Assembly: GCF_005508865.1 (NCBI RefSeq)
Contig: NZ_SCOM01000006.1
Coordinates: 102,885 to 166,884, forward strand
Length of the DNA stretch: 64,000 nt
From: Pseudomonas sp. F(2018)
GTDB taxonomy: Bacteria; Pseudomonadota; Gammaproteobacteria; Pseudomonadales; Pseudomonadaceae
Reading direction: 5' to 3'
The notes beneath the pieces were generated by a model. The model was not told where the DNA came from. It made no database searches and worked only from the letters and a program-made list of their open reading frames with translations. This document shows, piece by piece, positions 1 to 9,700 of this stretch (positions are counted from its first letter, which is position 1; each line of letters opens with the position of its first letter). Both the position numbers and the translations under genes were made by a program.

Positions 1-51
1 GTTCCCCGCCTGCTTCCGCCCGGTCACCCGCCTGCTTCTTGGAGAATCACG

Positions 52-339
52 ATGGCGCTCGAACGCTCCGACGTGGAAAAAATCGCCCATCTGGCCCGTC
101 TCGGCCTGAGCGAAGGCGAGATTCCACAAACCACCGCGACCCTCAACAACATCCTCGGCCTGATCGACGCCATGCAGGCAGTCGACACCAGCGGCATCGA
201 GCCCCTGGCCCACCCGCTGGAAGCCACCCAGCGCCTGCGCGCCGACGTAGTGACCGAACAGAACCAACGCGACGCCTACCAGGCGGTCGCCCCGGCCGTG
301 GAAAGCGGCCTGTTCCTCGTGCCGAAAGTCATCGAATAA
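52..339 (+). CDS. gatC: Asp-tRNA(Asn)/Glu-tRNA(Gln) amidotransferase subunit C
   Basis: Small 95-residue subunit of the GatCAB amidotransferase, which converts misacylated Glu-tRNA(Gln) and Asp-tRNA(Asn) to the cognate amide forms in the cytoplasm. The N-terminus carries the family pattern VEKIAHLARLGLSE, and the central part has the helical LNNILGLIDAMQ segment that wraps around GatA. Length is typical for GatC. The ATG follows a GGAG ribosome site 7 bases upstream (41-44). It is first in gatC-gatA-gatB, all on the plus strand with 11-16 base gaps, so it is co-transcribed with them. The 51 bases upstream hold two copies of CCCGCCTGCTTC but no promoter I can call with confidence. Confidence 0.97.
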   Translation: MALERSDVEKIAHLARLGLSEGEIPQTTATLNNILGLIDAMQAVDTSGIEPLAHPLEATQRLRADVVTEQNQRDAYQAVAPAVESGLFLVPKVIE

Positions 340-355
340 AAGGAAAGGGTTTCCC

Positions 356-1807
356 ATGCACCAACTGACCCTGGCCGAGATCGCCCGCGGCCTGAAGGAC
401 AAGACCTTCTCCTCCGCCGAGCTGACCGGCGCCCTGCTGGCCCGTATCCAGCAGCTCGACCCGCAACTGAACAGTTTCATCACCGTGACCGCCGACCTGG
501 CGCTGGAGCAGGCCAAGGCCGCCGACGCCCGCCGCGCCAGCGGTGAAGACGGCGCCCTGCTCGGCGCGCCGATCGGCCACAAGGACCTGTTCTGCACCAA
601 GGGCGTGCTGACCAGCTGCGGCTCGAAGATCCTCACCGGCTTCAAGGCGCCCTACGACGCCACCGTGGTCGACAAACTGGCCGCCGCCGGTACCGTGACC
701 CTGGGCAAGCTGAACATGGACGAGTTCGCCATGGGCTCGGCCAACGAATCCAGCCACTACGGCCCGGTGAAGAACCCCTGGGACACTTCCCGCGTGCCGG
801 GCGGCTCCTCCGGCGGCAGCGCCGCCGCCGTGGCCGCGCGCCTGCTGCCGGCCGCCACCGGCACCGATACCGGCGGCTCGATCCGCCAGCCGGCCGCGCT
901 GACCAACCTCACCGGGATCAAGCCCACCTACGGCCGCGTTTCGCGCTGGGGCATGATCGCCTATGCCTCCAGCCTCGATCAGGGCGGCCCGCTGGCCCGC
1001 ACCGCCGAGGACTGCGCCCTGCTGCTCGGCGCCATCGCCGGGTTCGACCCCAAAGACTCGACCAGCGTCGACCAGCCGGTGGATGACTACCTGGCCGCCC
1101 TGACCCAGCCGCTGGCCGGCCTGCGCATCGGCCTGCCCAAGGAATACTTCGGCGCCGGCCTCGACGCCCGCATCGGCGAGAAGGTCATGGCGGTGGTCGA
1201 AGAGCTGAAAAAGCTCGGCGCCAGCGTCAAAGAGATTTCCCTGCCGAATATGCAGCACGCCATCCCGGCCTACTACGTGATCGCCCCGGCGGAAGCCAGC
1301 TCCAACCTGTCGCGCTTCGACGGCGTGCGCTTCGGCTACCGCTGCGAGAACCCCAAGGACCTGCAGGACCTGTACAAGCGCTCGCGCGGCGAAGGCTTCG
1401 GCGCAGAGGTGAAGCGGCGCATCATGGTCGGCACCTACGCCCTCTCCGCCGGCTACTACGACGCCTACTACATCAAGGCCCAGCAGATCCGCCGCCTGAT
1501 CAAGAACGACTTCGTCGCCGCCTTCAACGAGGTCGACGTGATCCTCGGCCCGACCACGCCGAACCTGGCCTGGAAGATCGGCGCGAAGAACAACGACCCG
1601 GTCGCCGAATACCTGGAAGACATCTACACCATCACCGCCAACCTGGCCGGCATCCCCGGCCTGTCGATGCCCGCCGGCTTCGTCGACAGTCTGCCGGTCG
1701 GCGTGCAGTTGCTCGGCAACTACTTCCAGGAAGGTCGCCTGCTGAATGTCGCGCACCAGTACCAGCAGGTCAGCGACTGGCACAAACAAGCACCGAGCGG
1801 CTTCTGA
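356..1807 (+). CDS. gatA: Asp-tRNA(Asn)/Glu-tRNA(Gln) amidotransferase subunit A
   Basis: Amidase-signature subunit that hydrolyses glutamine and delivers ammonia to GatB. The Ser-cisSer-Lys triad is visible: Lys76 in GHKDLF, Ser151 in the glycine/serine stretch GGSSGGS and Ser175 in DTGGSIR, spaced as in characterised GatA enzymes. Length (483 residues) is normal for the family. A GGAAAGGG ribosome site precedes the ATG. It sits 16 bases after gatC and 11 bases before gatB, so the three subunits are made from one message in stoichiometric fashion. Confidence 0.98.
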   Translation: MHQLTLAEIARGLKDKTFSSAELTGALLARIQQLDPQLNSFITVTADLALEQAKAADARRASGEDGALLGAPIGHKDLFCTKGVLTSCGSKILTGFKAPYDATVVDKLAAAGTVTLGKLNMDEFAMGSANESSHYGPVKNPWDTSRVPGGSSGGSAAAVAARLLPAATGTDTGGSIRQPAALTNLTGIKPTYGRVSRWGMIAYASSLDQGGPLARTAEDCALLLGAIAGFDPKDSTSVDQPVDDYLAALTQPLAGLRIGLPKEYFGAGLDARIGEKVMAVVEELKKLGASVKEISLPNMQHAIPAYYVIAPAEASSNLSRFDGVRFGYRCENPKDLQDLYKRSRGEGFGAEVKRRIMVGTYALSAGYYDAYYIKAQQIRRLIKNDFVAAFNEVDVILGPTTPNLAWKIGAKNNDPVAEYLEDIYTITANLAGIPGLSMPAGFVDSLPVGVQLLGNYFQEGRLLNVAHQYQQVSDWHKQAPSGF

Positions 1808-1818
1808 GGACGATAAAG

Positions 1819-3264
1819 ATGCAATGGGAAACCGTGATCGGGCTTGAGATCCACGCTCAGCTCAGCACCCAATCGAAGATTTTCTCCGGCAGCGCCACCA
1901 CCTTCGGCGCCGAGCCCAACACCCAGGCCAGCCTGGTCGACCTGGGCATGCCCGGCACCCTGCCGGTGCTGAACGCCGAGGCCGTGCGCATGGCCTGCAA
2001 GTTCGGCCTGGCGATCGACGCCGAGATCGCGCCGAAGAACGTCTTCGCCCGTAAGAACTACTTCTACCCGGACCTGCCCAAGGGCTACCAGACCAGCCAG
2101 ATGGACCACCCCATCGTCGGCAAGGGCTTCCTCGATATCACTCTGGAAGACGGCAGCACCAAGCGCATCGGCATCACCCGCGCGCACCTGGAAGAGGATG
2201 CCGGCAAGAGTCTGCACGAAGACTTCCACGGCATGAGCGGTATCGACCTGAACCGCGCCGGCACACCGCTCCTGGAGATCGTCTCCGAGCCGGAAATGCG
2301 CAGCGCCAAGGAGGCCGTGGCCTACGCCAAGGCCATCCACGCCCTGGTGCGCTACCTCGGCATCTGCGATGGCAATATGGCCGAAGGCTCGCTGCGCTGC
2401 GACTGCAACGTCTCGGTACGGCCCAAGGGCCAGGCCGAGTTCGGCACACGCCGCGAGATCAAGAACGTCAACTCGTTCAAGTTCATCGAGCGCGCCATCA
2501 ACACCGAGATCGCCTGGCAGATCGACGAGCTGGAGTCCGGGCGCAAGATCGTTCAGGAGACCGTGCTGTACGACGTGGCGGCCAACGAGACGCGCTCCAT
2601 GCGCAGCAAGGAAGAAGCCAACGACTACCGCTACTTCCCCTGCCCCGACCTGCTGCCGGTGGTGATCGAGCAGAGCTTCCTCGATGAGGTGCGCGCCAGC
2701 CTGCCGGAACTGCCGGTGCAGAAGCGCGAGCGCTTCGAGGCGCAGTTCGGCCTGTCCGCCTACGACGCCAGCGTGCTGGCCGCCAGCCGCGAGCTGGCCG
2801 ATTACTTCGAGCAAGTTCAGCAGACCTGCGGCGACGCCAAGCTGGCCGCCAACTGGGTGATGGGCGAGCTGTCCAGTCTGCTCAACAAGGACAACCTGGA
2901 GATCGAGCAGTCGCCAGTCTCCGCCCAGCACCTGGGGGAGATGATCCTGCGCCTGAAGGACGGCACCATCAACGGCAAGGCCGCGAAGACCGTGTTCGCC
3001 GCCATGGCCGAAGGTGAAGGCTCGCCAGACGAGATCATCAAGGCCAAGGACCTGGTGCAGAACACCGACAGCGGCGCCGTCGAGAAGCTGCTCGACGAAG
3101 TACTGGCCGCCAACGCCGAGCAAGTCGAACAGTACCGCGCCAGCGACGAGGCCAAGCGCGGCAAGATGTTCGGCTTCTTCGTCGGCCAGGCGATGAAGGC
3201 CGCCAAGGGCAAGGCCAACCCCGGCCAAGTCAACGAGCTGCTGAAAAAGAAGCTCGAAAACTAA
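1819..3264 (+). CDS. gatB: Asp-tRNA(Asn)/Glu-tRNA(Gln) amidotransferase subunit B
   Basis: GatB binds the misacylated tRNA, phosphorylates the side-chain carboxylate and amidates it with ammonia channelled from GatA. The 481-residue protein starts with WETVIGLEIHAQL and carries the diagnostic NRAGTPLLEIVSEPE signature in the cradle domain. The C-terminal part has the helical and YqeY-like tail ending in NELLKKKLEN. The GAGGA ribosome site is 8-9 bases before the ATG. It is the last gene of the gatCAB operon and is followed directly by an intrinsic-terminator-like hairpin. Confidence 0.98.
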   Translation: MQWETVIGLEIHAQLSTQSKIFSGSATTFGAEPNTQASLVDLGMPGTLPVLNAEAVRMACKFGLAIDAEIAPKNVFARKNYFYPDLPKGYQTSQMDHPIVGKGFLDITLEDGSTKRIGITRAHLEEDAGKSLHEDFHGMSGIDLNRAGTPLLEIVSEPEMRSAKEAVAYAKAIHALVRYLGICDGNMAEGSLRCDCNVSVRPKGQAEFGTRREIKNVNSFKFIERAINTEIAWQIDELESGRKIVQETVLYDVAANETRSMRSKEEANDYRYFPCPDLLPVVIEQSFLDEVRASLPELPVQKRERFEAQFGLSAYDASVLAASRELADYFEQVQQTCGDAKLAANWVMGELSSLLNKDNLEIEQSPVSAQHLGEMILRLKDGTINGKAAKTVFAAMAEGEGSPDEIIKAKDLVQNTDSGAVEKLLDEVLAANAEQVEQYRASDEAKRGKMFGFFVGQAMKAAKGKANPGQVNELLKKKLEN

Positions 3265-3270
3265 GAGCGC

Positions 3271-3299
3271 AACGCCGGGGCAACCCGGCGTTCCCTTCT
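3271..3299 (+). terminator. gatCAB terminator hairpin
   Basis: A nine-base perfect stem, AACGCCGGG (3271-3279) and CCCGGCGTT (3284-3292), with a GCAA loop, begins 6 bases after the gatB stop. It is followed by a pyrimidine run (CCCTTCTT) rather than a pure T tract, so termination may be partial and the next gene could receive read-through. Confidence 0.7.
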
Positions 3300-3311
3300 T
3301 CGGGAGCCGCC

Positions 3312-3764
3312 ATGCACAAGATCGCGACTTTCATCCTGCCGCTGTTGCTGCTGGCCGGCTGCGTCAGCCAGCCAGCTGTGCAGCAACCCACGCCACCCGC
3401 GCCGCCGCCCAAGACTGCTCCGGTGGTCAAGGCACCGACACCGGTCGCCAAACCCAAGGCGGAGCCGAGCTACCAGGCCCAGGGCAAGGCGTCCTACTAC
3501 GCCTCGCGCCACCAAGGCCGGCGCACCGCCAGCGGCGAGCGCCTGAACAACAACGCCTTCACCGCCGCCCACCGCGAGCTGCCGTTCGGCACGCGGGTCA
3601 AGGTTACCAACCTGGCCAACGACCGTTCGGTGGTGGTACGCATCACCGACCGCGGCCCGCATACCCGCGGCCGCCTGATCGACCTGTCGCAGGCCGCCGC
3701 CCGCGAGCTGGGCATGCTGCGCGCCGGCGTCGCCCAGGTGCGGGTCGAGAGCGTGGACAACTGA
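3312..3764 (+). CDS. RlpA-like septal ring lipoprotein (DPBB domain)
   Basis: Predicted outer-membrane lipoprotein of 150 residues with a lipobox LLAGC placing the acylated Cys at residue 17. A Pro/Lys-rich linker (about 20-55) leads to a single double-psi beta-barrel domain (about 57-147) with the RlpA signatures GKASYYA, ASGERL, LPFGTRVKVTN and ITDRGPH. RlpA proteins bind or cleave glycan strands lacking stem peptides at the septum. This copy lacks the C-terminal SPOR domain of full-length RlpA, so it is a short paralog whose enzymatic activity cannot be assumed. The ATG has a GGGAG site 6 bases upstream. Its position after gatB matches P. aeruginosa. Confidence 0.9.
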   Translation: MHKIATFILPLLLLAGCVSQPAVQQPTPPAPPPKTAPVVKAPTPVAKPKAEPSYQAQGKASYYASRHQGRRTASGERLNNNAFTAAHRELPFGTRVKVTNLANDRSVVVRITDRGPHTRGRLIDLSQAAARELGMLRAGVAQVRVESVDN

Positions 3765-3807
3765 TACCCATCCGGCCCCGCAGCACCGGGGCCGCCCAGG
3801 AGCAGCC

Positions 3808-4191
3808 ATGAACGACAACGCCAAAGCCGGTGAACAGGTGCGCCGTGAAGTGATGGGCGACGCCTTCGTCGACCGCGCCCTGAACAACGCCACCGAGTTC
3901 AGCCAACCGCTGCAGGAGTTCGTCAACGAACACGCCTGGGGCGGGGTCTGGACCCGCGGCGTGCTGGAGCGCAAGACCCGCAGCCTGATCACCCTGGCCG
4001 CGCTGACCGCGCTGAAGTGCCCGCAGGAGCTGAAGGGCCATGTGCGCGGCGCGCTGAACAACGGCTGCAGCGTGGAAGAGATCCGCGAGGCGCTGCTGCA
4101 CTGCGCCATCTACGCCGGCGTGCCGGCGGCCATCGACGCCTTTCGTGCGGCGCAGGAAGTGATCGACACCTGGCAGGCGCCCGACGCCTGA
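3808..4191 (+). CDS. Carboxymuconolactone decarboxylase-like protein
   Basis: A 127-residue protein of the CMD/AhpD superfamily. The core pattern is RKTRSLITLAALTAL followed by HVRGALNNGCSVEEIREALLH and CAIYAGVPAAIDAF, matching PcaC-type proteins. The redox CxxC pair of AhpD is absent, so a peroxidase role is unlikely. Nothing around it is a protocatechuate pathway gene, so the substrate is unknown and a true 4-carboxymuconolactone decarboxylase role is only one option. It is transcribed with or just after the RlpA-like gene (43-base gap) and ends 3 bases before a REP palindrome. Confidence 0.85.
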   Translation: MNDNAKAGEQVRREVMGDAFVDRALNNATEFSQPLQEFVNEHAWGGVWTRGVLERKTRSLITLAALTALKCPQELKGHVRGALNNGCSVEEIREALLHCAIYAGVPAAIDAFRAAQEVIDTWQAPDA

Positions 4192-4194
4192 ACC

Positions 4195-4255
4195 GTAGGG
4201 CGGGTGCAACCCGCGTGCGATGCGCCATGAGTGGCGCGGGTTTCACCCTCCCTAC
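4195..4255. repeat. REP palindrome, GTAGGGCGGGT type
   Basis: Imperfect inverted repeat: GTAGGGCGGGTGCAACCCGCG on the left, and CGCGGGTTTCACCCTCCCTAC on the right, separated by about 20 bases. The same element occurs, better conserved, at 63272-63330. It lies between the convergent CMD gene and magF and can act as a bidirectional terminator or mRNA-end stabiliser. Confidence 0.85.
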
Positions 4256-4272
4256 ACGAGCTATCCAACCGC

Positions 4273-5061
4273 TCAGGGATAGCTGAAGCGCTTCACCAGG
4301 GTCAGTTCGCCCGGCGCGCGCATGGGGATGAGGAAGGATTCCTGCTTCTCGTTGGAACTGCCCTCGCCGCTGATCAGCGTCACCTGCGCCGTGGTCAGCA
4401 CCTGGGCCGGGTCGCCCTCGGAGCCCTGCCCGCCGCCGTAGTAGTTGACGTAGACCAGGTACTCGCCCTTGAGCGGGGTCGGCGAGGCGATCATCTCCGG
4501 GCCGAAGCCGCCGGTCACGTCCACGTCCAGCGCCGCACCGTTGGCCAGGGCGCGCTCGCCGTACCAGACGTGACCGCCATCGGGCGTCACCAGGTGCAGG
4601 TCGAGGTCGGTGTTGTCGCTGTCCCAGGACAGCACCACCCGCAGCTTGGCCGGTGTCTCGCCGCTGCCGTTGTTGTAGAACTGCACGCGGCGCACCTGTT
4701 GGCCATCCGGGCTGCGCACTTCGACATTGTTGCTGCCGGCCGGGAACACGAACGGCCGGTCGAAGCCGCCCCCCTCCTGCACCTTGAGCGGCATGCTCAG
4801 GCCATTGACCACCAGGCGCGCCGGCGCGCCGCTGGGCGCCTTGTCGGTAGCGCTGATCTGCCCGCGGATGCGTGCGCTGTCGCCCTGGTCGGGCGCGCTG
4901 TTGACTGTCGAGGCCGGGTAGTTGACCTCCTGCATGAAGTGCGCGCCCTCATCGGAGCCGGTGCGCCAGCCGGCGCGCGGGGTGTCTAAAGTGACCCCGG
5001 CGAAAGCACCGATGGGCATGGTGCAGGCCAGAAGGACGAAGGGATACAGGCGATGATTCAT
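4273..5061 (-). CDS. magF: Macroglobulin-complex periplasmic protein MagF (DUF2135, YfaP-like)
   Basis: Exported 262-residue protein with a signal peptide (about 1-21) and a DUF2135 domain. The diagnostic acidic motif DNTDLDLHLVTPDG lies in the middle (around residues 150-165), followed by VWYGE and YLVYVNYYGG, a calcium/carbohydrate-like beta-sandwich pattern. In P. aeruginosa MagF is one of the partners co-purifying with the macroglobulin MagD at the inner membrane. Its start overlaps the magE stop by 4 bases (ATGA), so the two are translationally coupled. It is the last gene of the mag operon. MagA at the other end of the operon is its paralog of identical length. Confidence 0.92.
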   Translation of the reverse strand: MNHRLYPFVLLACTMPIGAFAGVTLDTPRAGWRTGSDEGAHFMQEVNYPASTVNSAPDQGDSARIRGQISATDKAPSGAPARLVVNGLSMPLKVQEGGGFDRPFVFPAGSNNVEVRSPDGQQVRRVQFYNNGSGETPAKLRVVLSWDSDNTDLDLHLVTPDGGHVWYGERALANGAALDVDVTGGFGPEMIASPTPLKGEYLVYVNYYGGGQGSEGDPAQVLTTAQVTLISGEGSSNEKQESFLIPMRAPGELTLVKRFSYP

Positions 5062-6707
5062 GGCTGAGCTTCCAGCAGCAGATGACGGGCGAGGCCCTCG
5101 ATATAGGTTTCATCCTGGCCATTCGGATGGGCGTCGAAGGCCAGGTGCAGGTATTCGTGGGTCAGGTCGAGGCGGTCCTGCAGCGAGTGCAGGCCGCGCA
5201 CGTAGATACGCCGACGCTCGCGATCAACATGCGGGTTGCCGCTGTACAGGCGGCACACGGCGAACTCGGCGGTCTCGGCATAGCCCGGCTCGCTGTCCAG
5301 CAGCTCGCGCCAGCTGCGGCGCTGCTTGTGCAGCCAGTCCTCGGCGGATGGCAGTGGTTGGCAGGCGGCCACCGGCCGGTCCCAACGCCCAAGGCTGGCA
5401 CGCGGAAAGGCGCGGGCGAGAATGGCGTCGTAACGCAGGCCGGCCTGGGCCTGCTCGACGGCCTGGCTCCAGGCCAGGCGATCCGCGCCGGACTGATCGG
5501 CGTGATAGGTGACGGGACTGCCGGCCAGCACCAGGTCGGCGGTCCAGGCGGCGATCTCGCGCGCGGCGGCGCTGGCCGGACGCGGCGCCACCCGCTGCTG
5601 GGCGCTGCTGTCGCGGATCGCCATGCACTCGCCACGGCGCTCGCCGTTCTGCAGCAGGTAACTGCGGATGCTCACCGCCAGGGCCTTGGCCGCCTCGGCC
5701 GGCTGCGCCGTCGCCTCGCGGTCGAGCACCCGCGCCACGTACTCCTCACGACTCAGGCGCGCCACTAGCTTGGGCTGCTCGCCAGCCAGCAGGAACAGCT
5801 CGCCCTGGCTCTCGATCTCCAGGGCGTTGCCGTTGACGAACTCTGCCCGGTAACGCCCACGTAGTGCACCGGACTGGCTGAGCGCCACGCCGTCCGCGCG
5901 CACCAGGCTGCGCAGCGGATAACGATCGAACAGCGCTACCTCGACGCAGCCGCCCGGCTCCGCCGGCCAGGGCGCCGGCAGCACCCTGCCGAGAGCTTCG
6001 GCATGGCGTTTGAGCACAGCCTGGCTGGTACCGGAACCGCCGGCCCAGAGCGATGTGCCGTCGACCAGCCAGCCGGCGAAGCCACCCTGGCGCGCCTGGG
6101 CATCGCCATCGGCCAGCCAGCTCCAGGTCTTCACCCGCAGGCGGCCGCCCAACGGGCCGAGCAGCGCGCCGTCGGCGGAGCTGACCGGCACGTCGAGCAG
6201 CACACGGCGCGCCTCGACCTGGGCCGGCAGCGTGGCCAGGCTGTCGAGCAGTTCGCCTACCGCCACCCGGCGCTGGGGCTGCAGGCCGTCGAGGTCGAGC
6301 AGCCAGTCCGGCGCACGTCGCGCCTGCCAATAGTCGCGCCACTCGCCGGCCCGCAGGCCGAGACGTTGCGGCGCAAAGTACAGGCCGCAGGAGCGCACCA
6401 GCGCCTGGTCGCGGTCGATGCGCTCGCCGGCCTTGCAGCAGTACAGCTCCTCGCGATCCTGGCCGGTGCAGGCGTAGCCCGGATCGGGCAGGCCGCGGTC
6501 GACCTGGTAGGCGTAGACGAACAGCTTCCACAGACTGCCCAGCGGCGCCTCCAGGCCCGCCGGCAACGGCTCACGGGACAGTAGCTGCTGCTCGTCCAGA
6601 CGCAGCAACTCGGCGCCCTGCGGCGTGTGCCAGGCCAGCTGCAGCGGCCCCGGCCCGGCCGACGCCAACAGCGGCGGCAACAGCGCCAGCCAGGCGAACG
6701 CGCGCAT
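5058..6707 (-). CDS. magE: MagE (DUF2300, YfaQ-like): composite PBP-like/SpoIID-like/HExxH protein
   Basis: Exported protein of 549 residues with an N-terminal signal segment (1-18). Family databases call it DUF2300. Reading the sequence shows three parts. Residues 50-230 resemble a penicillin-binding domain: a GSLWK motif (Ser58xxLys61), ALVRSCGLYF with SCG where PBPs have SxN, and VKTW (193-195) where KTG is expected, followed by a GWLVDG strand. Residues about 313-430 resemble SpoIID/LytB: an EYVARVLDREA segment with Glu331, KALAVSIRSYLL, then VLAGSPVTYHADQSG. The C-terminus has HEYLH (517-521) and a downstream Glu537 in YIEGLAR, a gluzincin-like zinc site. The domain assignments are my inference; the DUF2300/MagE identity is firm from synteny. 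It starts 2 bases after the magD stop. Confidence 0.9.
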   Translation of the reverse strand: MRAFAWLALLPPLLASAGPGPLQLAWHTPQGAELLRLDEQQLLSREPLPAGLEAPLGSLWKLFVYAYQVDRGLPDPGYACTGQDREELYCCKAGERIDRDQALVRSCGLYFAPQRLGLRAGEWRDYWQARRAPDWLLDLDGLQPQRRVAVGELLDSLATLPAQVEARRVLLDVPVSSADGALLGPLGGRLRVKTWSWLADGDAQARQGGFAGWLVDGTSLWAGGSGTSQAVLKRHAEALGRVLPAPWPAEPGGCVEVALFDRYPLRSLVRADGVALSQSGALRGRYRAEFVNGNALEIESQGELFLLAGEQPKLVARLSREEYVARVLDREATAQPAEAAKALAVSIRSYLLQNGERRGECMAIRDSSAQQRVAPRPASAAAREIAAWTADLVLAGSPVTYHADQSGADRLAWSQAVEQAQAGLRYDAILARAFPRASLGRWDRPVAACQPLPSAEDWLHKQRRSWRELLDSEPGYAETAEFAVCRLYSGNPHVDRERRRIYVRGLHSLQDRLDLTHEYLHLAFDAHPNGQDETYIEGLARHLLLEAQP

Positions 6708-6709
6708 CC

Positions 6710-9700
6710 TTACTCGACCTTCAGCTCGGCCAGCGCCGGCTTCTGCTCGAAGGCCTGAGCCTGCGGGTCATACATGCGCGAGTAGCGCGCCGGCGGCAGG
6801 TGGAACTCACCCTTCTGCGAGAAGCGCACCAGGTGGCGCAACGTGAGAGTGCCCTGCAGGCTATCCACCGGCACCGCATACAGCAGCTGGCCGGGCTCGT
6901 GGCGGGCCTTCTCCAGCGGCGCCGCCTCCTCCGAATCCAGGCCGCTGACCTGCAGGCCCCAGGTCGTGCGCTCGACGTCCGCTCCCGGCGGCAGCGGTAC
7001 TTCCAGCAGGCCATAACGACGCGGCGTCTCGGCCTCGCTCTCCAAAGTGATCTCGTCCAGATACAGCTGGTCGCCGGAGATCGGGCCGTCACCCACCTCC
7101 TCGGCGCTGAAGCTGAACGCCGCCTCGCCCGGCACCAGGCGCAGCAGGCGGCGGCTGACCTTCACCTCCAGCGGACCGCTCGGCGGGGTGGCGGCGCTGT
7201 CGTAACTGAGCGCTGCAACCAGTGGGCTGCCCAGCTCGGCCGGCAGTTCCAGGGCGCTCGGCGGCTGGTTGCCCTGCCACTGCCACAGGGTCTCGCCGCT
7301 GGCACCCCCGCGGGCCTGCCAGCTGGCGCCCGGCTGCGGTACAGCGACCAGCGGGGCATCGCCCAGGCGACGCTGCAGCCAGGTCAGCGCCAAGGCACGC
7401 TCCAGGGTGGCCTGGGCCGGGGTCAGGCGCTGCAACAGGGCATTGATCTGCAGCGGATCGACCGGGCCACGCGACAGGCGCACCGCCTCGGCGAATGGCT
7501 GGGTGCTGGCCGCGACGCGCTCGCGGGCGGCGGCCAGGCCGACGGCGAAGCGCGGCGGCAGGCCGACCTTGCTGCCGGCCATGTCGGCGGCCAGTACGCG
7601 GGCCAGGTCCAGGCCCAGGCGCGAGTCCGGGTAGGCCATCACCAGGCTGGTCTCGCCGCTGTCGTCCAGTGCCACCTCCTCGCCCTCGGCAGCGTCGGCC
7701 AGGTCGTCGAGCAGGCCCTTGAGCAGGGTCTCGGTGGGCAGCCGCATCTCGCGGGCGAAGCCGAGGATCAGCGCGCGCTGCAGCAGCGGCACACTCGGCG
7801 CCTGCGCGGCGTAAATATCCAGCACGCGTTGCCAGTGCTCCGGCGGCAGCTGCACGGCCAGGGCGCGGCTGGCGTGCCAGTCGGCGTAGTAGGCGTAGGC
7901 GGTGAGGAAGGCATCGGCGTTCTCACCCTCGCCCCACCAGGTGAAGGTCGCTTCCGGCCCGGCCATCTGCACCAGGCGCAGGCGACTGTTCTGCATGATC
8001 AGGCGCAGGCGGTCGCCGATACGCGCCTCGCCCTTGGCCAGCGTCGGGTAGGCCAGACTCAGCGGCAACAGGCGGCTGGCGGTCTGCTCGACGCAGCCGT
8101 AGGGGTATTCCAGCAGGTCGTCGAGGGCCGAGCGGAACAGCATCTGGCTACTGTCGCCGAGGCGCAGGCGGATATTGCTGGCGTCCGCCGGCAGGCTCAG
8201 CGGATTGCTGCCCGGGTTGAGTGCCATGTTCTGCACATGCAGACGCTGCCAGCCTTCGCCGGCGACGCGCAGGCCGACGGCCAGGGCATCGATCGGCTTG
8301 CCGTCCTGCACCAGTTCGGCGGTCAACTCACCGGCGGCCAGGGCGGTCGGCGGCAGGGACAGGTAGTTGGCGCCACGGGCCAGCTCCACCTTCTGCCGCT
8401 GCTCCTGACCGGCGAAGCGGGTGACCAGCTCGGCCTCGGTTTCCTCCTCACCCTGGTTGAAGGCGAACAGGCCCAGCTGCGGCTTGTCGCCGTCGCGGAA
8501 CAGGGTCGGCCCGCTCCACTTCAGGTACAGCGGCTTCTCGGAGCGGATGAACTGTTTCTTCTGCCCTACTTCGCCGCCGTCGTTGACCGCGCGCACGGTG
8601 ATGCGCCAGCGGGTCAGCGAGTCGGGCATGCGGAAGCTGAACTGCGCCTTGCCCTGGGCATCGGTAGTCAGGTCCGGCTGCCAGGCGGCGGTGTCGACTT
8701 CCTCGCGGCGCGGCCGCTCCAGCACCTTGACCCCACGCTCGCTGCGGTTGGCCCGCCCCGGTGCGGTGGCGTCGCCCGGCAGGGCCACGTCGTAGCTGAT
8801 GAACGACAGGCTGGCGCTGGTGCGCACGTTGTTGCGTCGCGGGTGGTAGAAGAACTGATCGATGCCCGGGGCGATCTCCGGCTGCAGGGCATAGATCATC
8901 TCGTCCACCACGCTCACCGTCAGGCGGCTGGCGGCCGGCTGGCCCTTGAACTGGGTAGAAAGGTCGACAGTGACCGTCTCGCCCGGCTGGTAGAGCTCCT
9001 TGTCGGTGCTCACGGCGATTTCGATCTGCGCCTTGGCCACCTTGATCCCGGCGTTCTGGAAGCTGTAGTCGCCGCCCTTGGTGTAGAGCACCGAGAAGGT
9101 CAGGTTGGGGGCGAAGTGGTCGTCCACCGGGATACGCGCGCGGTACTGGGTGTCGTTGAGCTTCTCCAGCTTGAGCCAGTCGCCGCCGGCCGACAGCAGC
9201 GCGGTGGCCTCGACCTTGTCACGCTCCAGGGTCAGCAGCGCGTCGCCCACCGCTTCGGGGAAGGTGATCAGCGCCAGCGCCTCGTCACCCGGCTGGTACT
9301 GCTCGCGGTCGAACACCACCTCGACGGTGCCGGCCACTGCCTTCAGTCCGCTGCCGCTGACCGAGTGGCCGGTGGCGCCGAGGATCAGGCCGTGTTCGTC
9401 CTTGAGGGTGATGTTGTAGGTGCCGGGGTGCTCGAAGCTCAGGCTGAAGCCCTGCTCGTCGTCGCCCAGGCTGGCGCTGTGCTTGCTCTGATCCTCGAGA
9501 CGCACCCACTCGTAGCTGGCCGGCTTGAGCTCGGTCGGCTGCTCGCTGCGATAGCTGAACTGCACGGCCTCGCCGGCGGCGCTGAAGCGCTGCGGCGCCT
9601 CCAGGCGATAGCGCGCGGCGCCACGCTCGATGAGGATCTCCTTGCTGGTCTTGACCCGGTAGGCGGCGCCATCGCTGGCGAACACGGTCAACAGATAGCG

